This document shows positions 10,516-19,037 of a DNA stretch of 64,000 bases, piece by piece; position 1 is the stretch's first letter, and every line of letters begins with the position of its first letter. This stretch comes from Ypsolopha sequella (lineage: Eukaryota > Arthropoda > Insecta > Lepidoptera > Ypsolophidae), in NCBI GenBank assembly GCA_934047225.1, contig OW203986.1, forward strand, positions 18,479,221 to 18,543,220. The letters are read 5' to 3'. The notes beneath the pieces were generated by a model. It made no database searches. It had not been told where the DNA came from and saw only the letters and a list, made by a program, of their open reading frames with translations. Both the position numbers and the translations under genes were made by a program.

Positions 10516-12124
10516 TAGTTTATTAAAGAAACATAAAGAGGAACTACCAAGCTACTATTATACTTTGGATTTTGTAGAAAAGAAGAGAGTTTTTTACTTC
10601 ATAACAGAATATAACAGCATGTTACTGTGTTCCATAAACGTAGAGTTTACGAACTTTCTTCTGCAACATCTGCTACCAATAAATACACATACGATGTTTG
10701 TTCCAAGAATTCGCAAGCGAACTTTTAGCTGTAAATAATAAGACCAACGGTTGTCAAGTATCATAAATATTATGACGACTCGTGGAAATCAAGGACAGGT
10801 GTATTCTGTCTACAAAATAAGGAGTTCTCATTAAAAAGATAGCTATAATACAAGTTCAAGACTGGGTTACGGACCAACAGTTAAGGACCTTACTATTGCC
10901 AAATGGGTACTTTCTAAAGCCTACTCCTCGTTTATGGCCAAACCAAAAATAATGAAAAAATGTATTATGAATAATCAACTCTTAGACAACATATGCAACA
11001 GTTTTCTTTTTCATACCACCAAAACTTCTACATGGTTTTTTTTTTTACTGAATGGTGTTTTTTGCCCTCAAATTCCCTACTGCTCCTGAGTGGCTTGGCC
11101 GATTGAATTCATCTATGTTTTGATAAATAGATAAACTTTATAGCTATAAACATAACATAAGATTATTCAATTGAGCAATCACGTCCAAGTGAAAAGTATT
11201 ATTTTCAACGATTTCGCCCTCATAAGGACGCAGCGAGCGTCATAACAGCCACTATGCATTGCGCGCTGATATGAACGTTATTTCAATGTCGTTTCCGTTG
11301 ATATTTGTAGTGACAAATATCGAGCTGCTAATTTGGCGATGGTAATCGCCTTAATGTCGTGGTAAAATGAGCTGTTGGGGACAGATGGGATGCCGACATC
11401 AGTAGCTTAGCGCAAAGTGCATAGCTTAACTTTGTTTTTCTTGTTTATTTATTTTTTACTTATTTTGGAAAACTAGCGACTATTTTAATAACAATAGTAA
11501 AAAACTTAAATTAACTCTAGCTAGTCATTTAAAGTTTCCGCAGATAGTGTTAGACTAAATAATACGTAATCAAACCATGACAAGTTAAACAGATTGAAAG
11601 GAGGTTAATTATACAAAAAAAGCTCTTATTCAAAGAATATGTTAGTAAGAAGACGTCTCAACGAAGTGATACTACTATGGAATAAGTCCATAACATTAAC
11701 ATTTTGAGATAAACAATTAAAAGTTTTATAGTTTGTTCTTACTATAGGCAGGAAGAGAGTTTTACAATGCCTACGATTTCGATTTGGGGCCAGAAAATTG
11801 AACTTACTCAGCAGTTAGAGGCAGTCAATAATGCCTCGTGCTATTTTTAATAATAAGATAAGGTCAGAAATGTCACGCCGCGTACTAAGTGGAAGTATGT
11901 GCATTTTACGACATGACTGCTCGTATCCACATATGAGGTGTATTTTGTAGGGTAATTGAGACAGTTGTAGCATTCGCTACAAGTATTCAACCTTTTTCAT
12001 ATATTTTTAGTCTTTCTTTATCGTTGATTGCTTTACTGAATTTTTAAATTCGAAAATTTGGAATATCTTGTCAGATTTTTTTTGTTATTTTTCTGATATC
12101 AAAGAGTATCGTGGTACAAGAAAG
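10516..12124. other. No recognisable feature (1.6 kb)
   Basis: I found no convincing frame, terminal repeats, tRNA or LINE signature in this stretch. Composition is ordinary AT-rich sequence with short GC-richer patches near 11210-11420. Confidence 0.5.
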
Positions 12125-12125
12125 A

Positions 12126-12233
12126 CAAATTTGCTACAGAAATATGAAATTTATCTATTTAGATTCTTGAAACAGAGCACAAATTTGCTACAGAAATATG
12201 AAATTTATCTATTTAGATTCTTGAAACAGAGCA
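12126..12233 (+). repeat. 54-bp tandem duplication
   Basis: Two near-identical 54-bp units ('caaatttgctacagaaatat' onward, starting at 12126 and 12180). The length is a multiple of three, so one chance frame shows an 18-residue peptide repeat. No function is evident. Confidence 0.85.
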
Positions 12234-12346
12234 CATTTGCACTAAATATTGTGAAAGCCAGTTTTTTTCTGCATTTCCTGGTAAGTTTTGTGTAATTTTG
12301 GTTTCATTCTCTGAAAATCCCTTTTGTCCCGTTTCCAATACGCCAG

Positions 12347-12510
12347 GTTTCCTCCCGCCATCTCGTACGGTTGTATCTACTGAGGCCGGATATACGGACC
12401 ACGTACCCTGGTGGGGTAAGCTTCCGGTATTAAAACAGAAGTCGGCTTGGCTTGATCGACTACTCCCAGGAAGATTGGAAACACCTAAGTCACGAAGACA
12501 CCCTTACCAG
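12347..12510 (+). CDS. Candidate isolated coding exon, unknown gene
   Basis: A 164-bp open block with mixed codon use and high peptide complexity, unlike its AT-rich surroundings. It contains TEAGYTDHVPWWGKLP and then SAWLDRLLPGRLE. It is bounded by a plausible acceptor ('gtttccaatacgccag') and a weaker donor ('taccag|gttttt'). The three Trp, mixed charges and Pro/Gly content look protein-like. I do not recognise the family. It could be an orphan exon of a host gene or a transposon-captured exon. Confidence 0.4.
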
Positions 12511-12930
12511 GTTTTTGTATCCGTAGCCTAACATCCAGTAGTCTGGATATCCAGCATCAATTATTTTCTTCCTTAGTGTAAAGCTAGATAACGATTGCTC
12601 TTAACACCTTAATATTACGTTTTCTTCCGGATTAGAAGTTATTAAAACTTCCGTGAAATCGTAGTTTCTGGGATCCTATAAACTAGTTTCGATATCCAAA
12701 TTTAAATCCATTATTTTGTGAACAAATGCGTCGTTTAAGCTAAAGGAAAACAAAATCCTAAATAAGACGAATTAGGCATAATTTTTGTGTTGATTTTATA
12801 GATTCCTTAGTACCCAATACTCTACAGATATTATCGTGTTTTATACCATATTTTTTACGTCAGTTTTGTTATTTTTAGTTCATTTAAAGTTAAATTATAC
12901 AGTTTATTTATCCAGATTTACCTCTTTTTT
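12511..12930. other. No recognisable feature
   Basis: AT-rich. If the candidate exon is real, this would be intron. Confidence 0.4.
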
Positions 12931-12934
12931 TCGC

Positions 12935-12958
12935 TGTCACCAGGCTTGCCTGGTGGCA
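12935..12958. other. Short GC-rich hairpin
   Basis: 'tgtcaccaggc' and 'cctggtggca' pair around a 3-nt loop. No terminator role is expected in a eukaryote; it may be the end of a decayed element. Confidence 0.4.
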
Positions 12959-12998
12959 GTCCAAATTTAGGCCGAACCTACCAAATTACGTTCGTGAT

Positions 12999-13266
12999 TA
13001 TGAAGTAGCTAAAACCAATATTTTAAAAAGAAACGCTACACAGTGCATGAATTTCTTTTGAATTCTCTCGATTTTATTTATGTTAACTGAATAATGGGGG
13101 TGCCATATTTGGGAAGCGTATTCAAGATTACTACGAACGTAAGCACAATGTAATATTTTAAAAGTTTTAATGTTAAGGAAATCCTTAGAGGCGCGCATTA
13201 TGAACCCAAGACTTCGTGAAGCTTTCTTGACTATCTGGTCAACATGCTGATCGAATAATAATTTGT
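12999..13266 (-). pseudogene. LINE reverse-transcriptase fragment (Jockey/CR1-like)
   Basis: On the minus strand the frame reads LLFDQHVDQIVKKASRSLGF, then IMRASKDF, then YVRSNLEYASQIWHP and INKIERIQKKFMH. This is the thumb/connection part of insect LINE reverse transcriptase: F-x-x-H-V, then K-A-x-x-x-L-G-F, then VRSxLEYxSxIWxP, then IERIQKKF. Catalytic motifs and both ends of the gene are missing, so it is a truncated relic. Confidence 0.85.
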
Positions 13267-13343
13267 TACCGTTTTATAAATTTAAAATTAAAATTAAAAT
13301 TTAATTTATTTAAAATTTTAAAACATTTTAGTTTGTGGCATTT

Positions 13344-13531
13344 GACGCCAATAGTTCAGTATTAGTGACGATAAAGCAAGAGTTTGAAATTGTGTACACA
13401 ATTAGTCACGATCTTCTCAAAACTAACTTAAAATGCTGTTTTAACTTTGTTTGGACAAGATCAAGACTAGTTGTGCATTAAATTTCAAACTTTTGCTTTA
13501 TAAACCTCACTAATACTGAATTATTGGCGTC
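13344..13531. repeat. Inverted-repeat hairpin element
   Basis: The arms 'gacgccaatagttcagtatt' and 'aatactgaattattggcgtc' are complementary, and similarity continues inward for about 70 bp. It abuts a 'ttccgtacc' family fragment at 13532. Confidence 0.7.
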
Positions 13532-13535
13532 TTTC

Positions 13536-13640
13536 TGTCTGTCCGTCTTGAACAGGGATCTACAGCTTCAGCGGTTATAGGTAGCCGTTGAAATTTTCAC
13601 ACAATACGTGTTATTATGGCTTCTATCAAGGCAGATAATA
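13536..13640 (+). repeat. Truncated 'ttccgtacc' repeat fragment
   Basis: The 'tgtctgtccgtc' tract followed by 'gttgaaattttcacacaata' matches, in reverse, positions about 8470-8575. Both ends are missing. Confidence 0.55.
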
Positions 13641-13945
13641 AAAACCAGCCAAGTGCGAGTCATACTCGCGCACGAAGGGTTCCGTATCATTACCTATAAA
13701 AACGGCAAAAAAAAACATGTCTGTTTTATGGGAGCCCCCTTAAATATTTATTTTATTCTGTTATTGGTATTTGTTGTTATAGCGGCAACAGAAATACATC
13801 TGTGAAAATTTCAACTGTCTAACTATCACTGTTCGTCAGATACAACCTGGTGACAGACGGACAGCCAGACGGACAGACAGACGGACAGCGAAGTCTTAGT
13901 AATAAGTTCCCGTTGGTTACCCTTTGGGTACGAAACCATAAAAAA
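13641..13945 (-). repeat. 'ttccgtacc' dispersed repeat, subfamily A, full copy
   Basis: It reads 'ccagccaagtgcgag', a small hairpin, 'gaagggttccgtatca', a middle shared with 32947-33272 ('gttgttatagcggcaaca'), a 'gacagacggacag' tract and 'accctttgggtacgaaacc'. It is the reverse orientation of the 33-kb copy. The inner ends form short inverted repeats. Confidence 0.85.
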
Positions 13946-14479
13946 TACAAAAAAAAATTGAAGTCCAAGCCGGGTCCCACGAAAACAAGAATCTCGAAAA
14001 GGTAGCATTTTTATGTCATCATGTCCCCCCTTACCTCCAAAACAACGGACTGAAAAATATGAAAAAATTCACGGTGATAAGCGATTACGTAAAGATTACA
14101 GGTAAAATATAGCTAGCGGTTTAGATATGAGGTCTGTCTCCGTACTCAGTAGGAACCGAATTTTTTTGTCAGCGCCTGACAAAAGCGGCTTGTTTGCGTC
14201 GCCTTAATGTTGCTGACATCTTTATTATTGTAATTTACCATATTTTTAAGGTTCCTTGACCGTATTGTGTGGTGCTGTGCACTAGTCCGACTCACACTTT
14301 ATTTATTTAAGAGAGTTAATGTAACTCCTAGAGAAAGAGCGGGGTTCCTGTACTTCAGTTCCTGTAAAAATGCATGCGAAATTCAATGCGTGCAAAAGAG
14401 ATGGCATGTTAGGCGGGCGTCGTCGCACGCACGTCAAATTTCAATCTCAAGTTGATGTTGATGAAAATGAGAATTACGC
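13946..14479. other. No recognisable feature
   Basis: The 62-codon plus frame at 14267-14455 has no family pattern. Nothing else supported. Confidence 0.4.
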
Positions 14480-14645
14480 GGTAGACCCGCTGGTCCTCTA
14501 AAAAGGCCGCTTTGTATGAATCATATTATGATTCTGTTGTAATGTCGTCTCTTTTGCACCCAAGAAGAAACTATGTCTCTATCCTACTTTCAAATCATTT
14601 CATGATTCACCCAAGTTGGCCTTTTTAGATCCCCTGTTCATCTCC
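14480..14645. repeat. Fragment related to dispersed family D
   Basis: Reverse-complement similarity to 51105-51245: 'ctaaaaaggc', 'gaatcatattatgattctg', 'ctatcctactttcaaatcat' and 'ggcctttttagatccc' all have counterparts in order. Confidence 0.65.
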
Positions 14646-14820
14646 TTGATCGCTCTTGGTTAATTTTTCATAGTGTTTTTGTATAGTTATTAAGTATGTT
14701 AGGGTATTGTGTTTATATTTTATTTTTATTTTTTCCTTGTTACAAACTTACTATTAAGTCTACTAATATTCTAAGGATTCAAAGTTGTCCGAAATAAAAG
14801 ATTTTTTATTTTTATTTATT
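14646..14820 (+). repeat. LINE-like 3' tail
   Basis: Ends in 'gtccgaaataaaagattttt' followed by 'tatttttatttatt'. The AATAAA plus simple-repeat tail suggests a retroposon 3' end. No coding remnant is attached. Confidence 0.4.
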
Positions 14821-15805
14821 ATTTATTTATAATTACACGGTGTACAAGTATATATATTTCGAGGTCTAACTGGCACTTACAACATACGACCGACGTAGCA
14901 AAAAGGGCATGTGAACGTTCATTTGATTTACTTATGAATTTATTACATTATAAATATTTTTTTCCATCTATAGAATTAAATGAAACTTGAGGATAATTCA
15001 TGATTTATATAAAAACGGCTCACCTCAATACGTGTTTTTTCCATCTTTTTGAGTTTCTACAAAACTTTATATCTAGTAGTTTTCCACGGTGGTATTTTCA
15101 TCCTCTTTCCTCTACAAACTCAATCTACCGTCCCCTTCGATAAAGTGGCTCCCTTAGATGTCTATCTCGCATCCTTCCGCTGAAACAACTTATCTTGTAT
15201 CTTGGAAAATGTTCAATGTATCGTAATAGAGCAAGAGGATTTATAAACATTTCATTTTGATATGCACATGTCTATAAACATTTCATTTTGCCATGCACAT
15301 GTCTTAAAACATTACTACGAAAACGGGTGTACTGATTTGAAAGTTTGCTGAATATTTGGAAAAATAATTATTCTTTATCAACTTGCCAGCTTAGCGTTTT
15401 TGATGTATTCTGTAGACAGACAGACAGATAGGCAAAAACCGAAACGTTGCTAATGGTTATCGTTTTTTGACGTAACCTTATAAACGTGAATTTTTATTCA
15501 CTCAATATCGCTTACAGGAGTAAGCCTGGGCCGCATGCAGTGAACGAAAAAAACATAGACGACTGATTTGATTAGAGCTGAAAATTTACCTCACGATAAA
15601 GTGTGTTGAACACAATTTTGTATGGCAATGGCTCCAATAGCGTCTTTGAATCGGCCAATTACGGCTGACCTTTTCAGTCTCAGGTGCCATTTTTAAATGA
15701 CACTTTGTTAGAAATGAGTCTTTTATACTTTTTTCATTCGCCGGCCGCATGTCCCAAATTAAAAACTTCGTCAAGTTCTAGTTTTCATTCAATTAATCGA
15801 TACAA
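14821..15805. other. Mostly unrecognised; 31-bp duplication at 15240-15302
   Basis: Two units of 'tataaacatttcattttg' plus 'atgcacatgtct' lie head to tail. The segment at 15001-15036 is identical to 38549-38585 and contains TATAAAA. Nothing else is recognised. Confidence 0.45.
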
Positions 15806-16175
15806 TTGGATTCAGTTAATTATTTAATACCACATGTGATTACATCACAGGTTATAGAGCTGATGCCGGGCTCAACTGTGGAGGTACCACCATCTTACTT
15901 GGAAGTACTTCGGGGGAGAGTAAGAGGACTGCTCACAGGCAAAAAACCAGGAGGCCCACCATGCCTGATGGGACCGATGTATATTAATTCCTAATAGCCG
16001 GGCTTTATATGGAACAGACTGGTGACGGGCAGCGAATACAAAGGTGCGAGGGTTCCGGCACCGCGCTCACCAACCCGCCTGCCCTGCGTGTGTGAGTATG
16101 GGCAATTCTTCCAGAATGACCGCCGGCAGTGGCAAAGTCCTGGAAAGGCTTATGTCCAGCAGTGGATGAACTAGG
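15806..16175 (+). pseudogene. Degraded LINE C-terminal region (RTE-like)
   Basis: Near 16112-16172 the frame reads NDRRQWQSPGKAYVQQWMN, then a stop. The relic at 53987-54190 ends EWRNMGEAYVQQWTNTG, then a stop. DRxxWxxxGxAYVQQW at a C-terminus is familiar from lepidopteran RTE-type LINEs. The part before 16095 is GC-richer but too decayed to assign. Confidence 0.6.
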
Positions 16176-16234
16176 CTGATGGACGGATGGATGTTGATTG
16201 CACATAGAATTGTCGTTAAAATTTAGTTTTGTCA

Positions 16235-16465
16235 GAGTAAGTTTAGGAAATATTTAATTGAAATTATTTTGCCCGCGGCTCTACTTGCCATTATTTAGTT
16301 TGCATTTTTCCGAGATATAAAGTAGCCTATGTGACTTTCCAGCCCATAAACCATCTCTATGCAAAAAATCACTTCGATCCGTTGCTTCGTTCCTATGTGA
16401 AAGAAGGACAAACAAACAAACCAACAAACATACTTTCGCATTTATAAAAAAGGTAACGGATACTC
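16235..16465 (+). repeat. Lepidopteran dispersed repeat ('cccgcggct' type)
   Basis: It runs from 'ttttgcccgcggctctac' through 'ataaagtagcctatg' and 'ccataaaccatctctatg' to 'aaacatactttcgcatttat'. A reverse-orientation relative is at 37940-38096. No coding content; probably a non-autonomous retroposon or LINE tail. Confidence 0.6.
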
Positions 16466-16499
16466 TTAACTTATAGGTCTTTTGTAAATTATAGGTCAT

Positions 16500-16615
16500 G
16501 CAGTTTCGACTCACAGTTTCCCTTCACCGTTCAGTAGATATAAATTACTATAAAGCCTGGCCGGCGGGGATCGAACTCCGACTTTCTGATTGAGTACTCT
16601 CAAAGTCGTCCTATT
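16500..16615 (-). repeat. tRNA-derived SINE fragment
   Basis: Read on the minus strand, it has a B-box-like 'ggagttcgatccccg' at about 16566-16580, preceded by an anticodon-arm-like region, and a body with the complement of 'ttcccttcaccgttcag'. The same body word is in the SINE at 26405-26757. The 5' half of the tRNA head is poor. Confidence 0.6.
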
Positions 16616-16634
16616 ATATGGATAGGTATAGGGC

Positions 16635-17345
16635 CAGTGCCGGATTAGCCTATAAGCAAATTAAGCAACTGCTTAGGGCATCAGCCCCCCTATTCTGTAT
16701 CTTTGGTTGCCAACTGATCTGGGTGCGTATCATCAAAAACATAGATAAAAACTGAAAATTCAAAATTGCCTTTAGTAGGTATTGAACTATTAACAATCTG
16801 TGTAGTCACTTCAAGTGCGAACATATCCTTAGGAAATCGGAATTCGATAGTATATCTATGTTTTTGATAATACGAGTAGGCACCCAGTCTAGAAAGCAAC
16901 TAGAGATACATAACAGGCCCGCAGGTCTCAGGGGGCACCATAAACAGCACCGAAAAAATATTTTCTAGCACATGAAAGGTAAAGGTTATTGAAAATCTGC
17001 GCGTAATTAAATTGACTAGAGTAACGAGATGTCGTCGCGTGGATTTGCAAATCTTCCGAATAGTCAGGTATTAAAAACGAACGAAAATGCTACAAAAGAC
17101 GCTCGATGCGATCGATTCAATATTGAAAGACACTATTATTCGTGAATTTGCTGTCGGTAAAAGTAGCAAGTCGCATTTCTTTGAATAATGAAAAAATGGT
17201 ATGCTTTGGTGTCTCATATTCTAAAAAAGGTATAGTATTATATTCTTTGTTCGTAATGATCGATCTCTTTGTAATAAATACGTAACTTTGTGTGTTGTAT
17301 TGGTGTAGATTGCTTAAAGCATCATGTAGTCTTAATCCGGCACTG
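16635..17345. mobile_element. hAT-type element with nested MITE
   Basis: The ends are 'cagtgccggattag' and, reverse complemented, 'cagtgccggattaa'. The 8-bp flanks are tatagggc (16627-16634) and tatagcgc (17346-17353), one mismatch, as expected of an aged hAT insertion. A short inner match, 'gctt(a/t)agc', supports the ends. No transposase frame is present. A different palindromic MITE sits inside at 16697-16909. Confidence 0.8.
16697..16909 (-). mobile_element. Palindromic MITE, family E copy 1
   Basis: The arms contain 'gttgccaactgatctgggtg' and the complement of 'cactcagtctag...' type sequence plus 'atcaaaaacatagata'; the same arms occur in the copy at 51684-51888. The minus strand has a frame containing IEFRFPKDMFALEVTT, and the other copy has IEFRLSKDMFALEVTT in its plus strand. 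The peptide match follows from DNA similarity, and one copy is frameshifted after about 40 residues. Confidence 0.7.
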
Positions 17346-17353
17346 TATAGCGC

Positions 17354-17873
17354 GCCCTACAATGCAGTACGAAGTTTACACGGAATAGTTGCATGATTAT
17401 GGGGAGAGTATTATATAGGTAATTATGGATAGAAAATTCCACATTTTCTTATGCAGAGGAAAATGACTAACCAAACCATTATTTAACATTCCATAGAAGG
17501 GAAACCACTAAAGGTTTAAGGGTGTATATTGCATCAAGCAGAACTGAACTCTATGACGTTTCCTTTTCGTTGAAAATAGTGCGCTCCAGCCTGGCTGTTA
17601 CGATTACCAAGAAACATGCGCTCACGAAAAACTACGATTTTATTTAATGGCTCGGCTTCCGGATGAAAGTATTAAAATATACCAAAAATGTTTGAACGGG
17701 GTTTATGGTCACTTATTTTTAATAAAATTTCAAGGCTGTATAATTTAAGGAAGGCCCTAACACTCGACACGTAAAATTTGGAGGTAAGTGTTTTTCCATA
17801 GAGCAAACTTAAGGCTTTAGCGTTTTTTCTAAAATGTTTATATCAGCCCTGTACTTACTTACAGTACGGTACT
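17354..17873. other. No recognisable feature
   Basis: AT-rich sequence, nothing supported. Confidence 0.4.
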
Positions 17874-18031
17874 GGGGTACTTATAAAATTAGTTTGTTCG
17901 TTCAGTAAATCAGTGTTATTCTTGTTCTTCAATATCTCCAACTGCTCTAGCACACACATTCTTAAACCTTTCTTACAAATATGTTTTACATCAAATGAAT
18001 GATTGTTAGGCAAACTATGACCGGACTCTAA
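17874..18031 (-). pseudogene. Penelope-like element 3' end, left (inverted) copy
   Basis: The minus-strand frame reads HILESGHSLPNNHSF, then HICKKG, then VLEQLEILKNKN, then LLNEQTNF. The order H-x-L-E-x-x-H, then I-C-x-K-G, then L-E-x-L-E-I, then LLNxQTxF matches the C-terminal part of PLE proteins, the GIY-YIG endonuclease region. The reverse transcriptase is absent. This 158-bp arm is nearly identical (one mismatch seen) to the inverted arm at 18043-18200, 11 bp away. Confidence 0.7.
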
Positions 18032-18042
18032 AATGTGCAAAA

Positions 18043-18200
18043 TTAGAGTCCGGTCATAGTTTGCCTAACAATCATTCATTTGATGTAAAACATATTTGTA
18101 AGAAAGGTTTAAGAATGTGTGTGCTAGAGCAGTTGGAGATATTGAAGAACAAGAATAATACTGATTTACTGAACGAACAAACTAATTTTATAAGTACCCC
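18043..18200 (+). pseudogene. Penelope-like element 3' end, right copy
   Basis: Encodes the same peptide as the left arm in the plus direction and continues past the arm as STPLLRMFSSSSYSH before stopping near 18262. Both arms point outward from the 11-bp spacer. PLE copies are known for partial tandem and inverted arrangements. The high arm identity implies a recent inverted duplication or gene conversion. Confidence 0.7.
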
Positions 18201-18259
18201 CCTTTTACGTATGTTTTCGTCATCCAGTTATTCCCACCAAACAACTAGTCAGGCCGGTG

Positions 18260-18297
18260 TATAAAAGGTGAGTTCCGGGTGGCAGCTCGTCATTTGC
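18260..18297 (+). promoter_or_regulatory. Candidate TATA box and initiator in PLE terminal region
   Basis: TATAAAA starts at 18260 and 'gtcattt' has its A at 18292, 32 bp downstream, the usual TATA-to-start distance. It lies just upstream of the ribozyme-like motif, the order expected in the repeated terminal region of PLEs. This is inferred from position only. Confidence 0.5.
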
Positions 18298-18317
18298 TGT
18301 CGAGCGGTCGGGTGGAC

Positions 18318-18366
18318 TACACATCCCGAGGATGCCTCGTTTAGAGGCGAAATACGTGTCGATAAG
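18318..18366 (+). ncRNA. Hammerhead ribozyme-like motif, PLE type
   Basis: In order: core 'ccgagga' (CUGANGA with U4 changed to C), stem II 'gcctc'/'gaggc' around 'gttta', GAAA, a 1-bp-type stem III with loop 'acgt', and 'gtc' as the cleavage-site triplet, followed by 'gat', which can pair with 'atc' before the core for stem I. Minimal hammerheads of this layout are known in PLEs. The U4 change may weaken cleavage. Confidence 0.6.
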
Positions 18367-18531
18367 TTTTCTTGCTTGTTATTTAAGATTGCTTTATTTT
18401 GTGCTCGTACTGCTTGCTTTGCTTGTGCATGTTTTATGCGGGAGGGCGGGTGGTGCTTGAGTCTGCATTTTGAATAGCATGGTAAGAGTGTTTAGCGGAA
18501 TATTGCAAATTATTAATATATCCACAAATTT

Positions 18532-18890
18532 AAAATAAACTTTTAACAAAAAAATAGTAACCGACTTCAATAGTAACAGCAGTCATTCACTAAAAAGTTA
18601 ATAATAATTCTACAAAGACCGATGGTACCGAAGCAACACTTTTGCCGACTTCTTTCTTCCTGAAACATTATGTTATCTAGAAGTCGGCGTATTTCCTACG
18701 ATATATCAACATAAAAAAAAACAATATAAGAACGCCGACTTCTAGAAAACATAACGTTTCAGGAAGAATGAAGTCGGCAAAAGTGTTGCTTCGGTACCAT
18801 CGGTCTTTGTAGAATTATTATTAACTTTTTAGTGAATGACTGCTGTTACTATTGAAGTCGGTTACTATTTTTTTGTTAAAAGTTTATTTT
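18532..18890. mobile_element. Foldback element, copy 1
   Basis: Two arms of about 160 bp are near-perfect reverse complements: 'aaaataaacttttaacaaaa' at the left end and its complement at the right, with 'taaccgacttcaatag' and 'gtaccgaagcaacac' inside. A second copy lies at 25609-25950. No coding capacity is seen beyond readthrough frames. The terminal word overlaps the common 'accgacttca' moth repeat. Confidence 0.88.
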
Positions 18891-19037
18891 TACTAAACCG
18901 ATTAACCAAGTTACGCAATGTAAAATTGTCTTTTAAAGTTGTGCATTTGGCATTATACGGACCCTTAACGATACCAGTTACCCTAAGACATGCTGTGAAC
19001 AGAGATGCCTGGAGAGAAACCACTGAAGACATTGCAA

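Noticed and set aside
18061..18264. PLE fragment as an independent gene
   Set aside because: Only the C-terminal part is present, there is no start or polymerase domain, and it is one arm of an inverted duplication.
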